From positions 1 to 23,284 of the forward strand of contig JAZUPB010000037.1 of assembly GCA_045604965.1 (NCBI GenBank): a stretch of DNA of 23,284 nt, given 5' to 3'. The notes under the pieces are model-generated. The model did no database searches, was not told the DNA's origin, and saw nothing but the letters and a program-made list of their open reading frames with translations. Position numbers and translations under genes: made by a program. Shown here one piece after another: positions 1 to 8,299 of the stretch; the stretch's first letter is position 1, and each line of letters opens with the position of its first letter. This DNA is from JAISGQ01 sp045604965. GTDB lineage: Bacteria; Bacillota; Clostridia; Oscillospirales; Acutalibacteraceae.

Positions 1-188
1 AAAAAATGATGATTGATAATTTCTGCCAATGCTTATCCGTAATAAAAAAACAAACAAATAATCATAAAAAAATGATAACTCAAACGATTAGAAAATGTCA
101 ATAGATTAACCTGTATTCTTTTTTGCGATATGTGACAAACATGTATTTATTCATCATGCCTATTTTGATTTATGGGGTTGAGAAAGCG
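1..188. other. A+T-rich upstream region without a gene
   Basis: No convincing coding region is visible here. The stretch is strongly A+T-rich and contains a short inverted repeat, ATCAT at 61-65 with ATGAT at 72-76, without a U-tract. It is probably the upstream regulatory region of the sugar-transport operon, or the end of an intergenic space that begins outside the window. Confidence 0.5.
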
Positions 189-217
189 TTGACGTCAGAG
201 ACTTTGAGTGCTTTAAT
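189..217 (+). promoter_or_regulatory. Predicted sigma-A promoter of the arabinose cluster
   Basis: TTGACG at 189-194 and TTTAAT at 212-217 each match the -35 and -10 consensus at five of six positions and are separated by exactly 17 bases. The start codon of the sugar-binding lipoprotein follows about 50 bases downstream of the -10 box. This is a pattern match only; the transcription start is not shown. Confidence 0.6.
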
Positions 218-228
218 AAAGGCAACGA

Positions 229-240
229 AGCGAAAACGCT
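229..240. promoter_or_regulatory. Short inverted repeat, possible operator
   Basis: AGCG at 229-232 and CGCT at 237-240 form a small perfect dyad just downstream of the predicted transcription start. A further AGCGTT lies at 185-190, overlapping the -35 box, and can pair with AACGCT at 235-240. The position would suit a repressor such as an arabinose regulator. The dyad is short, matches no operator consensus I can name with confidence, and no regulator gene is in the window. Confidence 0.25.
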
Positions 241-270
241 ATCGTAATCTTATGAAAAAGAGGTAAGATC

Positions 271-1236
271 ATGAAAAAGTTATTGGCAATCGTTTTGGCA
301 GCACTCATGCTCGTCACAATCTTCGCAGCATGCGGCAAGACTGGCGGCGACGGCGATCTCATTAAGGTCGGTATCATCAACAACGACCCCAACGAGTCCG
401 GCTATCGTACAGCAAACGACAAAGACATGAAGGAAACCTTCACCGAAGCTAACGGCTACGATGCATCCTTCGCATACTCCCTTAAGAACGACGAGCAGAT
501 CGCTGCTGCTCAGAAGTTCATCCAGGACGAGGTTGATTACCTCCTCATCTCCGCAGCTGGTACTGCTGGCTGGGATTCCGTTCTCACCGATGCTAAGAAC
601 GCTGGCATCAAGGTTATCCTTTTCGACCGCACCATCGACGCTGACGAGAGCCTTTATGAGGCATCCATCGTTTCCGATATGGCTAAGGAAGGCGAGACCG
701 CTGTTAACTGGCTTGCTTCCCAGAACCTCTCCGAGTACAACGTAATCCACATCCAGGGCGTTATGGGTTCCGCTGCACAGATCGGCCGTTCCGGCGCTCT
801 CGATGCTAAGGTTGCTGCAGAAGCTAACTGGAACATCGTTACCCAGCAGACCGCTGAGTGGAACGCTGACAACGCACAGCAGATCGTTCAGGCTGTTATC
901 GACTCCGGTAAGGCATTCAACGTAATCTATGCTGAGAACGACGATATGGCTAAGGGCGCTGTTGCAGCACTCGATAAGGCTAACATCAGCCACGGCGTAG
1001 GCAAGGACGTCATCGTTATGGGCTTCGACTGCAACAAGTGGGCACTCGAAGAGCTCCTTAAGGGCAACTGGAACTACGACGGTCAGTGCAACCCCTTCCA
1101 GGCTTCCTACATCAACGAGATCATCAAGGGTCTTGAAAAGGGCGAAGCTCCTGCACAGAAGGTAGTTATTATGGATGAGAAGGGCTTTGACGCTTCCACC
1201 ATCACTCAGGCAGATGTTGACAAGTACGGCATCTAA
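271..1236 (+). CDS. Sugar ABC transporter substrate-binding lipoprotein (YtfQ-like)
   Basis: This is the extracellular receptor of the ABC importer encoded by the next three genes. A lipoprotein signal peptide is visible, with a hydrophobic core at residues 4-18 and lipobox Cys21, so the protein should be lipid-anchored outside the membrane. The rest fits the type I periplasmic-binding fold (Peripla_BP_4). It shares signature points that I know from E. coli YtfQ, the galactofuranose binder: N-E-S-G-Y-R at 41-46, D-R-T-I-D at 119-123 and N-D-D-M at 223-226. Its 321 residues are close to the length of YtfQ. A good AGAGGT ribosome site lies at 259-264. The gene is rich in C-ending codons, much more so than the rest of the operon, which suggests very high expression. 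The substrate is inferred from the downstream araABD genes to be L-arabinose or an arabinoside; xylose, galactofuranose or fructose cannot be excluded. Confidence 0.9.
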   Translation: MKKLLAIVLAALMLVTIFAACGKTGGDGDLIKVGIINNDPNESGYRTANDKDMKETFTEANGYDASFAYSLKNDEQIAAAQKFIQDEVDYLLISAAGTAGWDSVLTDAKNAGIKVILFDRTIDADESLYEASIVSDMAKEGETAVNWLASQNLSEYNVIHIQGVMGSAAQIGRSGALDAKVAAEANWNIVTQQTAEWNADNAQQIVQAVIDSGKAFNVIYAENDDMAKGAVAALDKANISHGVGKDVIVMGFDCNKWALEELLKGNWNYDGQCNPFQASYINEIIKGLEKGEAPAQKVVIMDEKGFDASTITQADVDKYGI

Positions 1237-1280
1237 TTGATTAGCGAACTGATTTATCTGATCATCAGGTAATGTGAAAG

Positions 1281-1326
1281 CGCGCGGTACGGTATACACG
1301 GTATATCCCTGTATCCGCACCGCGCG
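1281..1326 (+). terminator. Intra-operon hairpin after the binding-protein gene
   Basis: CGCGCGGT at 1281-1288 pairs perfectly with ACCGCGCG at 1319-1326. An inner helix continues between 1290-1297 and 1311-1317 with one bulged base, closing a loop of about 13 nt. The downstream sequence TGTCTTTTAT is only weakly U-rich. I read it as a leaky terminator or 3'-end stabiliser that raises the amount of binding-protein mRNA over that of the membrane components, a common arrangement in ABC sugar operons. Confidence 0.65.
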
Positions 1327-1377
1327 TGTCTTTTATAGAAACGAACCGATATAATCTGCTTAGGGAGGCGGTAAACT

Positions 1378-2895
1378 ATGCAAGAGGGCGCAATTTTGGA
1401 AATGCGTGGCATCTGCAAATATTTCCCCGGCGTACGTGCTCTTGAAAATGTAGACTTCACTCTGCGTGAAGGTGAAATACACGCTCTTATGGGCGAAAAC
1501 GGAGCTGGAAAATCCACATTGATAAAGGTTCTGACCGGTGTATATCCCAAAGATGGCGGTCAGATATACATAAAAGGCCGTGAAAAGGCTATAACTTTGA
1601 AATCTCCGGAAGATGCCCAGAAAAATGGCATCAGTACCGTTTATCAGGAAATCACTCTCTGCCCGAACCTTACAGTTGCAGAGAATATGTATATAGGAAG
1701 AACCAAGGGCGTTCTTACAAAATGGAAAGAGATGAATGAGAATGCTCAGAAGCTTCTCGATTCTCTCGGAATCCCCACCACAGCAACAACCCAGCTGGGC
1801 AACTGCTCTATAGCAGTTCAGCAGATGGTCGCTATTGCCCGTGCGGTTGATATGGAGTGTAAAGTACTTATACTTGACGAGCCCACATCATCCCTTGACG
1901 AGCAGGAAGTTGCAAAGCTGTTCAAACTGATGCTCGATCTGAAGTCAAAGGGAGTAGGTATCATATTCGTTACCCACTTCCTCGAGCAGGTCTATGAGGT
2001 CTGCGACAGGATCACCGTACTTCGCGACGGCAAACTGGTAGGCGAATATGTAATCGAGGATCTTCCCAGAGTTATGCTTGTATCAAAGATGCTCGGAAAG
2101 GATCTTGACGACCTTGCTGACATCAAGAGCGACAGTGAGAGCTACGAGATCGAAGAAGGTGCAGTACCAGTATTTGAAGCAACGGGTCTTGCAAGTGCTG
2201 CCGGCATAAGTCCCTTCGATTTCTCAATACACAAGGGCGAAGTAAACGGCTTTACAGGTCTTCTCGGCTCCGGACGAAGCGAATGTGTACGTGCTATATT
2301 CGGTGCAGACAAGGTAACAGGCGGAACTGTTATGATGGACGGCAAGAAGGTAAAGATAAACAAGCCTCTTGACGCTATGAAGAATGGCATAAGCTATCTG
2401 CCTGAAGACAGAAAGCGCGACGGTATAGTAGGAGATCTTTCTGTCCGCGACAATATCATACTTGCACTTCAGGTTATGAAGGGCTTCTTCAAACCCTTTA
2501 CCCGTGCCCAGGCAGAGGAATTTGCCGATGAGTATATCAAGCTGCTTGATATAAAGACTGCATCATCGGAAACTCCCATCAATTCTCTGTCAGGCGGCAA
2601 CCAGCAGAAGGTTATTCTTGCACGCTGGCTGCTTGCAAACCCTGTATATCTTATCCTTGACGAGCCTACCAGAGGTATCGACATCGGTACAAAGATAGAA
2701 ATACAGAAGCTGGTGCTCAAGCTTGCCGCAGAAGGCAAGAGTATAACCTTTATCTCTTCCGAGATCGACGAAATGCTCCGTACCTGCTCACGTCTTGTAG
2801 TTATGCGTGACCGCAAGACTGTCGGTGAGCTTAAGGGCGACGATCTGACACAGAAGAAGATAATGGCAACCATTGCAGGAGGTGAAGAACAATAA
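1378..2895 (+). CDS. Sugar ABC transporter, two-domain ATP-binding protein
   Basis: This cytoplasmic ATPase energises the importer. It has the tandem ATPase layout of the RbsA/MglA/YtfR family. Domain 1 has Walker A G-E-N-G-A-G-K-S-T at 39-47 and Walker B with D167-E168. Domain 2 has a degenerate P-loop (G-L-L-G-S-G-R-S-E at 294-302, no Walker lysine), a canonical LSGGNQQ signature at 404-410 and Walker B D428-E429. The lysine-less second P-loop is normal for this family. The length of 505 residues is typical. A GGGAGG ribosome site precedes the start. The stop codon overlaps the next start by one base (TAATG), which indicates translational coupling to the permease. The specific sugar cannot be read from this subunit; arabinose is inferred from context. 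Confidence 0.93.
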   Translation: MQEGAILEMRGICKYFPGVRALENVDFTLREGEIHALMGENGAGKSTLIKVLTGVYPKDGGQIYIKGREKAITLKSPEDAQKNGISTVYQEITLCPNLTVAENMYIGRTKGVLTKWKEMNENAQKLLDSLGIPTTATTQLGNCSIAVQQMVAIARAVDMECKVLILDEPTSSLDEQEVAKLFKLMLDLKSKGVGIIFVTHFLEQVYEVCDRITVLRDGKLVGEYVIEDLPRVMLVSKMLGKDLDDLADIKSDSESYEIEEGAVPVFEATGLASAAGISPFDFSIHKGEVNGFTGLLGSGRSECVRAIFGADKVTGGTVMMDGKKVKINKPLDAMKNGISYLPEDRKRDGIVGDLSVRDNIILALQVMKGFFKPFTRAQAEEFADEYIKLLDIKTASSETPINSLSGGNQQKVILARWLLANPVYLILDEPTRGIDIGTKIEIQKLVLKLAAEGKSITFISSEIDEMLRTCSRLVVMRDRKTVGELKGDDLTQKKIMATIAGGEEQ

Positions 2896-4019
2896 TGACT
2901 GCATCAAAGAATAACTTTATGGATACCGCAAAAACAGTGCTCAAAAATATCGGCAGTTTTCTGCTCAAGCTTGTTAAGCAGCAGATATTCATTCCTATCG
3001 CAGCATTGTTGATTCTTGTAATATTCAATCTCATAGCTGACCCCGGATTCTTCAAGATCACCCTCGGTCAGAACAGTGCAGGAGATCCGGTTTTCTCCGG
3101 CTATCTCATCACTATTCTTGACAACGCTTCAGAGCTTGCCATTCTTGCTATCGGTATGACTCTTGTTACCGCTGCATCAGGCGGACAGGACATCAGTGTC
3201 GGTTCTGCAATGGCAATCGCAGGATCTGTAATGCTCCGCGTTCTCTGCGGAACTGAATCGAGACCTGAAACTATGCAGGCTCCTATAATCGTTGCATTCC
3301 TCGTAGCCTGTGTTGTAGCAATGCTTTTCGGTGCATTCAACGGCACACTGGTTGCTTATTTCAAAATACAGCCGATGGTCGCAACACTTATACTCTTTAC
3401 TGCAGGACGTTCCATCGCTGCCTGGATAAACAACAATGAGCTTCCCATCATCAGCGATCCCAAGTTCGGTTATTACGGAAACTTTATCCCCGGAATTCCC
3501 ATTCCCACACCTATATTTATTGCAATATTCTGTATGATCGCCATTGCACTGGTGCTCAAGTTCACAAACCTCGGACTTTACACCCAGGCAGTGGGTATCA
3601 ACTCCAATTCTTCACGCCTTAACGGTATCAACCCTGCATTCATCAAGTTCCTTACATACGTAATTCTCGGACTTTGTGTTGCATTTGCAGGATTTATAAA
3701 GGTAAGCCGTATATCCAGCATCAACTATTCCGTTGTTGCAAAGGATATTGAAATGGACGCTATCCTCGCAGTTGCACTTGGCGGAAATGCACTTTCCGGC
3801 GGTAAGTTCAATATGACAGCATCCATTCTCGGTGCATATGTTATCCAGTTCCTTACCACAACACTGTACAAATTCAACGTTGAGTCTTCTGCTCTGCCTG
3901 CATACAAGGCAGTAGTTGTTATCATCCTCGTTGTTCTCAGTGCTCCTGTTGTAAGAGATAAGCTCTCCCGTGCCTGGAAGAAGATTGCACCGGCAAAAGC
4001 GGTAAAGGAGGCAAACTAA
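2895..4019 (+). CDS. Sugar ABC transporter permease 1 (YtfT-like)
   Basis: This integral membrane subunit belongs to the BPD_transp_2 (RbsC/YtfT) family. A hydrophilic N-terminus of about 30 residues is followed by roughly eight to ten hydrophobic segments. The family-typical motif G-G-Q-D-I-S-V-G at 96-103 is present (usual form GG-[IV]-D-[LI]-S-VG). The protein has 374 residues. The start ATG shares its A with the ATPase stop codon, and AGGAGGTGA at 2877-2885 lies within the end of the ATPase gene. It is followed after one base by a second, non-identical permease, so the channel is probably a heterodimer as in YtfT/YjfF. Confidence 0.9.
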   Translation: MTASKNNFMDTAKTVLKNIGSFLLKLVKQQIFIPIAALLILVIFNLIADPGFFKITLGQNSAGDPVFSGYLITILDNASELAILAIGMTLVTAASGGQDISVGSAMAIAGSVMLRVLCGTESRPETMQAPIIVAFLVACVVAMLFGAFNGTLVAYFKIQPMVATLILFTAGRSIAAWINNNELPIISDPKFGYYGNFIPGIPIPTPIFIAIFCMIAIALVLKFTNLGLYTQAVGINSNSSRLNGINPAFIKFLTYVILGLCVAFAGFIKVSRISSINYSVVAKDIEMDAILAVALGGNALSGGKFNMTASILGAYVIQFLTTTLYKFNVESSALPAYKAVVVIILVVLSAPVVRDKLSRAWKKIAPAKAVKEAN

Positions 4020-4020
4020 G

Positions 4021-5070
4021 ATGACAAACAATGAAAAGGTAAAGTCTCCGCTGCTTAAAAAGATATCTTCTCTTTCCGATACAAACATTCTCCTCGTAAT
4101 TACCATTGCGGTATTTGTGATTATGTATGTTTGCGCGGTTGTATTCCTCGGAGAGGGATTTCTCAAGCCTCAGACATTCTTCAATATTCTCAATAATAAC
4201 GCCGCACTGATAATTCTTTCCTGCGGTATGAGCATCGTTATGATCACCGGCGGAATCGATATTTCCGTAGGTCAGGTCACTGCTCTCGTATGTATGAGCT
4301 GCGCAGTACACCTCGATTATAAGGGCGGAAATGTTTTTACAGCATTCCTTCTTGCACTGCTCATCGGTGTTCTGTTCGGTCTTGTACAGGGTTATATCGT
4401 AGCATATCTTGAGATACAGCCCTTTATCGTTACTCTTGCAGGAATGTTCTTTGCAAAGGGTATGACCACCATAGTCAATGCTACTCAGTTCAACGTAGCT
4501 CACGAAGGATTCAAGGCTCTTAAGGAAACCAGAATCAATGTTCCCCTTATGGGTTCCTACAACAAGGTAGGCAACTATGTTCCTGCGTATATTGAGATAG
4601 GTGTTATAGTTGCACTTGTACTGGTAGCAGCTCTCTTTGCACTGCTTCGCTGGACAAAGCTCGGACGCAGCTTCTATGCTGTCGGCGGCAATCAGCACAG
4701 TGCAAATATGCTTGGCATCAACGTAAAGAAAACAAAGTTTATGTCCCATATGCTCTGCAGCGTACTTGCAGGTATCGGCGGCTTTGTATACTTTATGCAC
4801 GTTGGCTCCGGCTCTCCTTCTCACGCAAGCGGTGAGGAAATGAACGCAATAGCATCCTCCATCATTGGCGGAACAATGCTCACAGGCGGTGTCGGTAATA
4901 TTGTCGGTACTCTGTTCGGCGTACTTTCCCTCAATACCATCAAAAACATCGTTTCCTCTCTGGGACTTGACGAAGCCTGGTGGACAAATATCACAGTTGC
5001 GGCTATGATCTGTCTCTTCCTGCTTATCCAGAGTGTTGTTCTTTCGAGAAAGAACAAGAATAAGGTCTGA
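4021..5070 (+). CDS. Sugar ABC transporter permease 2 (YjfF-like)
   Basis: This is the second BPD_transp_2 family membrane subunit, 349 residues. The conserved motif G-G-I-D-I-S-V-G is at 77-84, and multiple hydrophobic helices run to a short basic C-terminal tail (S-R-K-N-K-N-K). An AAAGGAG ribosome site at 4004-4010 lies in the end of the preceding permease gene, with one base between the two genes. Two adjacent permeases of the same family with a single two-domain ATPase and one binding protein is the YtfQRT-YjfF type arrangement, also seen in the Shewanella arabinose transporter AraUVWZ and the bifidobacterial FruEKFG system. araA follows 18 bases downstream, which ties the transporter to arabinose metabolism. 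Confidence 0.9.
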   Translation: MTNNEKVKSPLLKKISSLSDTNILLVITIAVFVIMYVCAVVFLGEGFLKPQTFFNILNNNAALIILSCGMSIVMITGGIDISVGQVTALVCMSCAVHLDYKGGNVFTAFLLALLIGVLFGLVQGYIVAYLEIQPFIVTLAGMFFAKGMTTIVNATQFNVAHEGFKALKETRINVPLMGSYNKVGNYVPAYIEIGVIVALVLVAALFALLRWTKLGRSFYAVGGNQHSANMLGINVKKTKFMSHMLCSVLAGIGGFVYFMHVGSGSPSHASGEEMNAIASSIIGGTMLTGGVGNIVGTLFGVLSLNTIKNIVSSLGLDEAWWTNITVAAMICLFLLIQSVVLSRKNKNKV

Positions 5071-5088
5071 TAATTTCGGAGGTATATT

Positions 5089-6555
5089 ATGAAAAAACGC
5101 GAGTTTTGGTTTGTAGTAGGCTCACAGCTTCTCTACGGACCCGAGGTTCTCGAAACCGTAGACAAAAGAGCACAGGAAATGGCAGAAAAGATGAGCGCTT
5201 CGCTGCCTTATCCTCTGGTTTATAAGGTAACTGCAAAATCTAATGCAGAGATTGCAAACGTTGTTAAGGAAGCAAATTTCAGTGATGAGTGTGCAGGTAT
5301 AATCACCTGGTGTCACACCTTCTCTCCCAGCAAGATGTGGATAAACGGACTTGTAAATCTTCAGAAGCCCTGGTGCCACCTTGCAACACAGTACAATATC
5401 GAGATCCCCAATGAAGAAATCGATATGGACTTTATGAACCTGAATCAGGCTGCACACGGAGACCGTGAGCACGGATTTATCGGTGCAAGACTCAGAGCTG
5501 CACGAAAGATCATCGCAGGTCACTGGCAGGATGAAAAGTTACTCTGCCGTCTCGGCGACTGGATGAAGGCTGCTGTAGGCGTTGCAGTTTCCAAGGAAAT
5601 GAAGGTTATGCGCTTTGGCGACAATATGCGCGAAGTTGCAGTTACCGAAGGCGATAAGGTAGAAGCACAGATCAAGCTTGGCTGGCAGGTAAATACCTGG
5701 GCTGTAGGTGATCTTGTAAAAGAGATGAATGCTGTTACTGATGAACAGATCGATGCTCTTATGGCATCCTACACTGCTGATTATGACATTGCTACTGATA
5801 ATATCGATGCTATCCGCTATCAGGCAAGAGAAGAGATAGCAATGAAGAAGATGCTTGACGAAGAAGGTTGTATGGCATTCTCCAACACTTTCCAGGATCT
5901 TTACGGTATGGAGCAGCTTCCCGGACTTGCTTCACAGCATCTTATGAGCCTTGGTTACGGCTACGGCGGTGAGGGTGACTGGAAGGTTGCCGCACTGACA
6001 GCAGTAATGAAGGCAATGGGTGAGGGCGGCAACGGTGCTTCCGCATTTATGGAGGATTACACCTATCACCTTGTTGAGGGTCAGGAATACAGCCTCGGCG
6101 CACATATGCTTGAGGTATGTCCCAGCCTTGCAGCAACCAAGCCCAGAATCGAGACACATCATCTGGGTATCGGTATGAATGAAAAAGATCCTGCACGTCT
6201 TGTCTTTGAGGGCAAGGAGGGTGACGGTATAGTTGTTACCCTTATAGATATGGGCGGCAGATTCCGCCTTATCTGTCAGGATATCGTATGTGTAAAGCCC
6301 ATTATGGAAATGCCCAATCTCCCCGTAGCAAGAGTTATGTGGAGAGCAATGCCTGATCTTACCACAGGTGTTGAGTGCTGGATCGCAGCAGGCGGCGCAC
6401 ATCACACTGTTCTTTCCTATGACGTAACTGCTGAGAAGATGCGCGACTGGGCGAGAATGATGGATATAGAGTTCGTCCACATCACAAAGGACACAACTCC
6501 CGAAAAGCTTGAGGAAGAGCTCCTTGTAAAGGATCTCATCTGGAAGCTGAAATAA
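5089..6555 (+). CDS. araA: L-arabinose isomerase
   Basis: The enzyme converts L-arabinose to L-ribulose in the cytoplasm, the first catabolic step, using Mn2+. The four residues that bind metal and substrate in E. coli AraA (E306, E333, H350, H450) have clear equivalents at a constant offset of 11: E295 in G-E-G-D-W-K, E322 in F-M-E-D-Y-T, H339 in G-A-H-M-L-E and H439 in G-A-H-H-T-V. The 488-residue length is close to the E. coli enzyme (500). The start is supported by CGGAGGT at 5077-5083. The gene sits 18 bases after the transporter and is followed by a hairpin with a U-rich tail, so transcription may partly stop before the kinase gene. Confidence 0.97.
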   Translation: MKKREFWFVVGSQLLYGPEVLETVDKRAQEMAEKMSASLPYPLVYKVTAKSNAEIANVVKEANFSDECAGIITWCHTFSPSKMWINGLVNLQKPWCHLATQYNIEIPNEEIDMDFMNLNQAAHGDREHGFIGARLRAARKIIAGHWQDEKLLCRLGDWMKAAVGVAVSKEMKVMRFGDNMREVAVTEGDKVEAQIKLGWQVNTWAVGDLVKEMNAVTDEQIDALMASYTADYDIATDNIDAIRYQAREEIAMKKMLDEEGCMAFSNTFQDLYGMEQLPGLASQHLMSLGYGYGGEGDWKVAALTAVMKAMGEGGNGASAFMEDYTYHLVEGQEYSLGAHMLEVCPSLAATKPRIETHHLGIGMNEKDPARLVFEGKEGDGIVVTLIDMGGRFRLICQDIVCVKPIMEMPNLPVARVMWRAMPDLTTGVECWIAAGGAHHTVLSYDVTAEKMRDWARMMDIEFVHITKDTTPEKLEEELLVKDLIWKLK

Positions 6556-6562
6556 GCAGTCA

Positions 6563-6600
6563 GAGGGGGCGATGTCTTCATCGTCCCCTTCTTGTGTTTT
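6563..6600 (+). terminator. Putative terminator or attenuator after araA
   Basis: Bases 6563-6574 pair with 6579-6590 around a TCTT loop, giving a 12-bp stem that includes G-U wobbles at 6569/6584 and 6563/6590. A U-rich stretch ending in GTGTTTT follows. The 3' arm shares CATCGTCCC with the third of the hairpins further downstream. It could lower transcription of the kinase and epimerase genes relative to araA. Confidence 0.55.
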
Positions 6601-6614
6601 AGAACGATGAAAAG

Positions 6615-6688
6615 TTGGGACGTTGTCCCAAACCCTATCAAAGGACGCTGTCCTTTGAAATCCTGCAAAAGGGACATCGTCCCTTTTG
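6615..6688. repeat. Three tandem hairpins with GGAC-N3-GTCC core
   Basis: Three perfect stem-loops lie in a row. The first pairs 6615-6621 with 6625-6631 (7 bp, loop GTT). The second pairs 6638-6646 with 6650-6658 (9 bp, loop GCT). The third pairs 6666-6675 with 6679-6688 (10 bp, loop ATC). All share the core GGAC-NNN-GTCC, and the first and third have GGGAC/GTCCC. This looks like a small dispersed repeat element placed between araA and the kinase gene. It is not CRISPR: the units are palindromes with no constant spacer length. Confidence 0.7.
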
Positions 6689-6728
6689 AAACCCATTGAT
6701 TTTATCATCCTTGAAAGGATTGAAAAAT

Positions 6729-8291
6729 ATGAATCTTTCTAAATGTGTAATTGGTATAGAGCTTGGTTCTACAAGAATAAAAGCGGTGCTTCTTGATGAA
6801 AAACATATCCCTGCAGCATCAGGCAGCTATGAATGGGAAAATCAGCTGACGGAAAAAGGCATCTGGACATATCCTATGGACGAAGTTCATAAGGGTATTC
6901 GCGCCTGTTATGCTGATCTTGCCGCAGATGTAAAGGCAAAGTTCGGCACAGAGCTTACAACCGTTGGCGCTATCGGTGTTTCCGCAATGATGCATGGATA
7001 CCTTCCTTTTGATAAGGACGGAAATCAGCTTGCAGAATTCCGCACCTGGAGAAACACCATAACAGGTGAAGCTGCAGAAAAGCTTTCCGAGCTGCTTTCT
7101 TTCAATATTCCACAGAGATGGAGTATTGCACATCTTTATCAGGCAGTGCTAAACGGGGAAGAGCACGTAAAAGACATTGCCTTCCTCACAACGCTTGCAG
7201 GCTATATCCACTGGAAGCTCACCGGTGAAAAGGTAATGGGAATCGGTGAAGCTTCGGGAATGTTCCCAATAGACAGCGCAAGACTTGATTACAATCAGAA
7301 GATGGTTGAGAAATTCGACTCTCTTATTGACTTCGACTGGAAACTGCGCGATATCCTTCCGAAGGTACTTCCTGCAGGCGTCAGCGGCGGAACTCTTACA
7401 GAAGAGGGTGCACTGTTTCTTGATCCCACAGGTACTCTCAAGGCAGGTGTCAGCGTTGCTCCCTGTGAGGGCGATGCTGGAACAGGTATGGCGGCAACAA
7501 ATTCTGTCAGAGTCGGTACAGGCAATGTTTCTGCAGGTACTTCCGATTTTGCGATGCTTGTAACAGATCACGAGCTGGGTGTACACCGGGAGATAGATAT
7601 GGTTACAACTCCGGCAGGTCAGGCGGTTGCAATGGTACATTGCAACAACTGTACATCTGATATAAATGCCTGGGTAAATCTTCTTTCCGAATTTGCTGAT
7701 GCAATCGGTGCACCTCAGGACAAGGGCGCACTTTATACAATGCTTTTCAATAAAGCGCTTGAGGGAGATACAGACTGCGGCGGACTGCTTTCATATAATT
7801 ACTTCTCAGGAGAAGGTGTTACCGATCTTGATGAGGGAAGACCTGTGTTCGCACGTTATCCCAACTGTGCATTCACTCTTGCGAACTTTATGCGCACCCA
7901 CTTGCTTTCTGCACTTGCAACCCTTAAAATAGGACTTGATATTCTTACTGTGGAAGAGAATGTCCGAATTGACAAGCTTTACGGTCACGGCGGATATTTC
8001 AAAACTCCGCAGGTAGGACAGAGAATGCTTTCGGCGGCAGTCGGCGCACCTGTTTCTGTTATGGAAACAGCAGGCGAGGGCGGACCTTACGGAATGGCGC
8101 TCCTGTGTGCATATATGCTGTGGAAGGATGAGGGAGAGTCACTTGAGGATTATCTTGACAACAAGGTATTTGCAGGAGCTGCTTCCTATACTCTTACAGC
8201 AGACGATTCCGATATCACAGGATTCAATCAGTTCCTTGAAAGATATGTTTCCGCATTTGCTGTAGAGAAAACAGCCGTCGAGGTTATGTGA
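6729..8291 (+). CDS. araB: FGGY-family carbohydrate kinase, probable L-ribulokinase
   Basis: By position between araA and araD this should phosphorylate L-ribulose to L-ribulose-5-phosphate with ATP. FGGY-kinase features are visible: an N-terminal phosphate-loop motif (I-G-I-E-L-G-S-T), a probable catalytic Asp249 in E-G-D-A-G-T-G, a second glycine-rich segment G-T-G-N-V-S-A-G-T-S shortly after it, and a C-terminal G-E-G-G-P-Y-G-M-A. I chose the ATG at 6729 because AAAGGA at 6714-6719 sits nine bases upstream. An in-frame TTG at 6696 would add 11 unconvincing residues. At 520 residues it is shorter than E. coli AraB (566) and could be a non-orthologous ribulokinase, so substrate specificity rests on context. 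It overlaps the GTGAGGTG ribosome site of araD. Confidence 0.85.
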   Translation: MNLSKCVIGIELGSTRIKAVLLDEKHIPAASGSYEWENQLTEKGIWTYPMDEVHKGIRACYADLAADVKAKFGTELTTVGAIGVSAMMHGYLPFDKDGNQLAEFRTWRNTITGEAAEKLSELLSFNIPQRWSIAHLYQAVLNGEEHVKDIAFLTTLAGYIHWKLTGEKVMGIGEASGMFPIDSARLDYNQKMVEKFDSLIDFDWKLRDILPKVLPAGVSGGTLTEEGALFLDPTGTLKAGVSVAPCEGDAGTGMAATNSVRVGTGNVSAGTSDFAMLVTDHELGVHREIDMVTTPAGQAVAMVHCNNCTSDINAWVNLLSEFADAIGAPQDKGALYTMLFNKALEGDTDCGGLLSYNYFSGEGVTDLDEGRPVFARYPNCAFTLANFMRTHLLSALATLKIGLDILTVEENVRIDKLYGHGGYFKTPQVGQRMLSAAVGAPVSVMETAGEGGPYGMALLCAYMLWKDEGESLEDYLDNKVFAGAASYTLTADDSDITGFNQFLERYVSAFAVEKTAVEVM

Positions 8292-8299
8292 GGTGCAAG

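Noticed and set aside
1..270. Riboswitch in the leader of the sugar-transport operon
   Set aside because: No extended conserved stem set is visible; only a short dyad near 229-240 and A+T-rich sequence are present.
280..1320. 346-codon open frame on the - strand opposite the binding-protein gene
   Set aside because: It mirrors a gene with strong codon bias, its product is low in recognisable features, and it runs through the operon's hairpin. The + strand product has a clear signal peptide and family motifs.
3937..4824. 295-codon frame on the - strand opposite the second permease
   Set aside because: It is a shadow of a clearly recognised permease, and the product is Cys- and Tyr-rich without any family resemblance.
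6696..6728. TTG start giving an 11-residue longer kinase
   Set aside because: No ribosome site precedes it and it begins in the tail of the hairpin element; the ATG at 6729 has AAAGGA at proper spacing.
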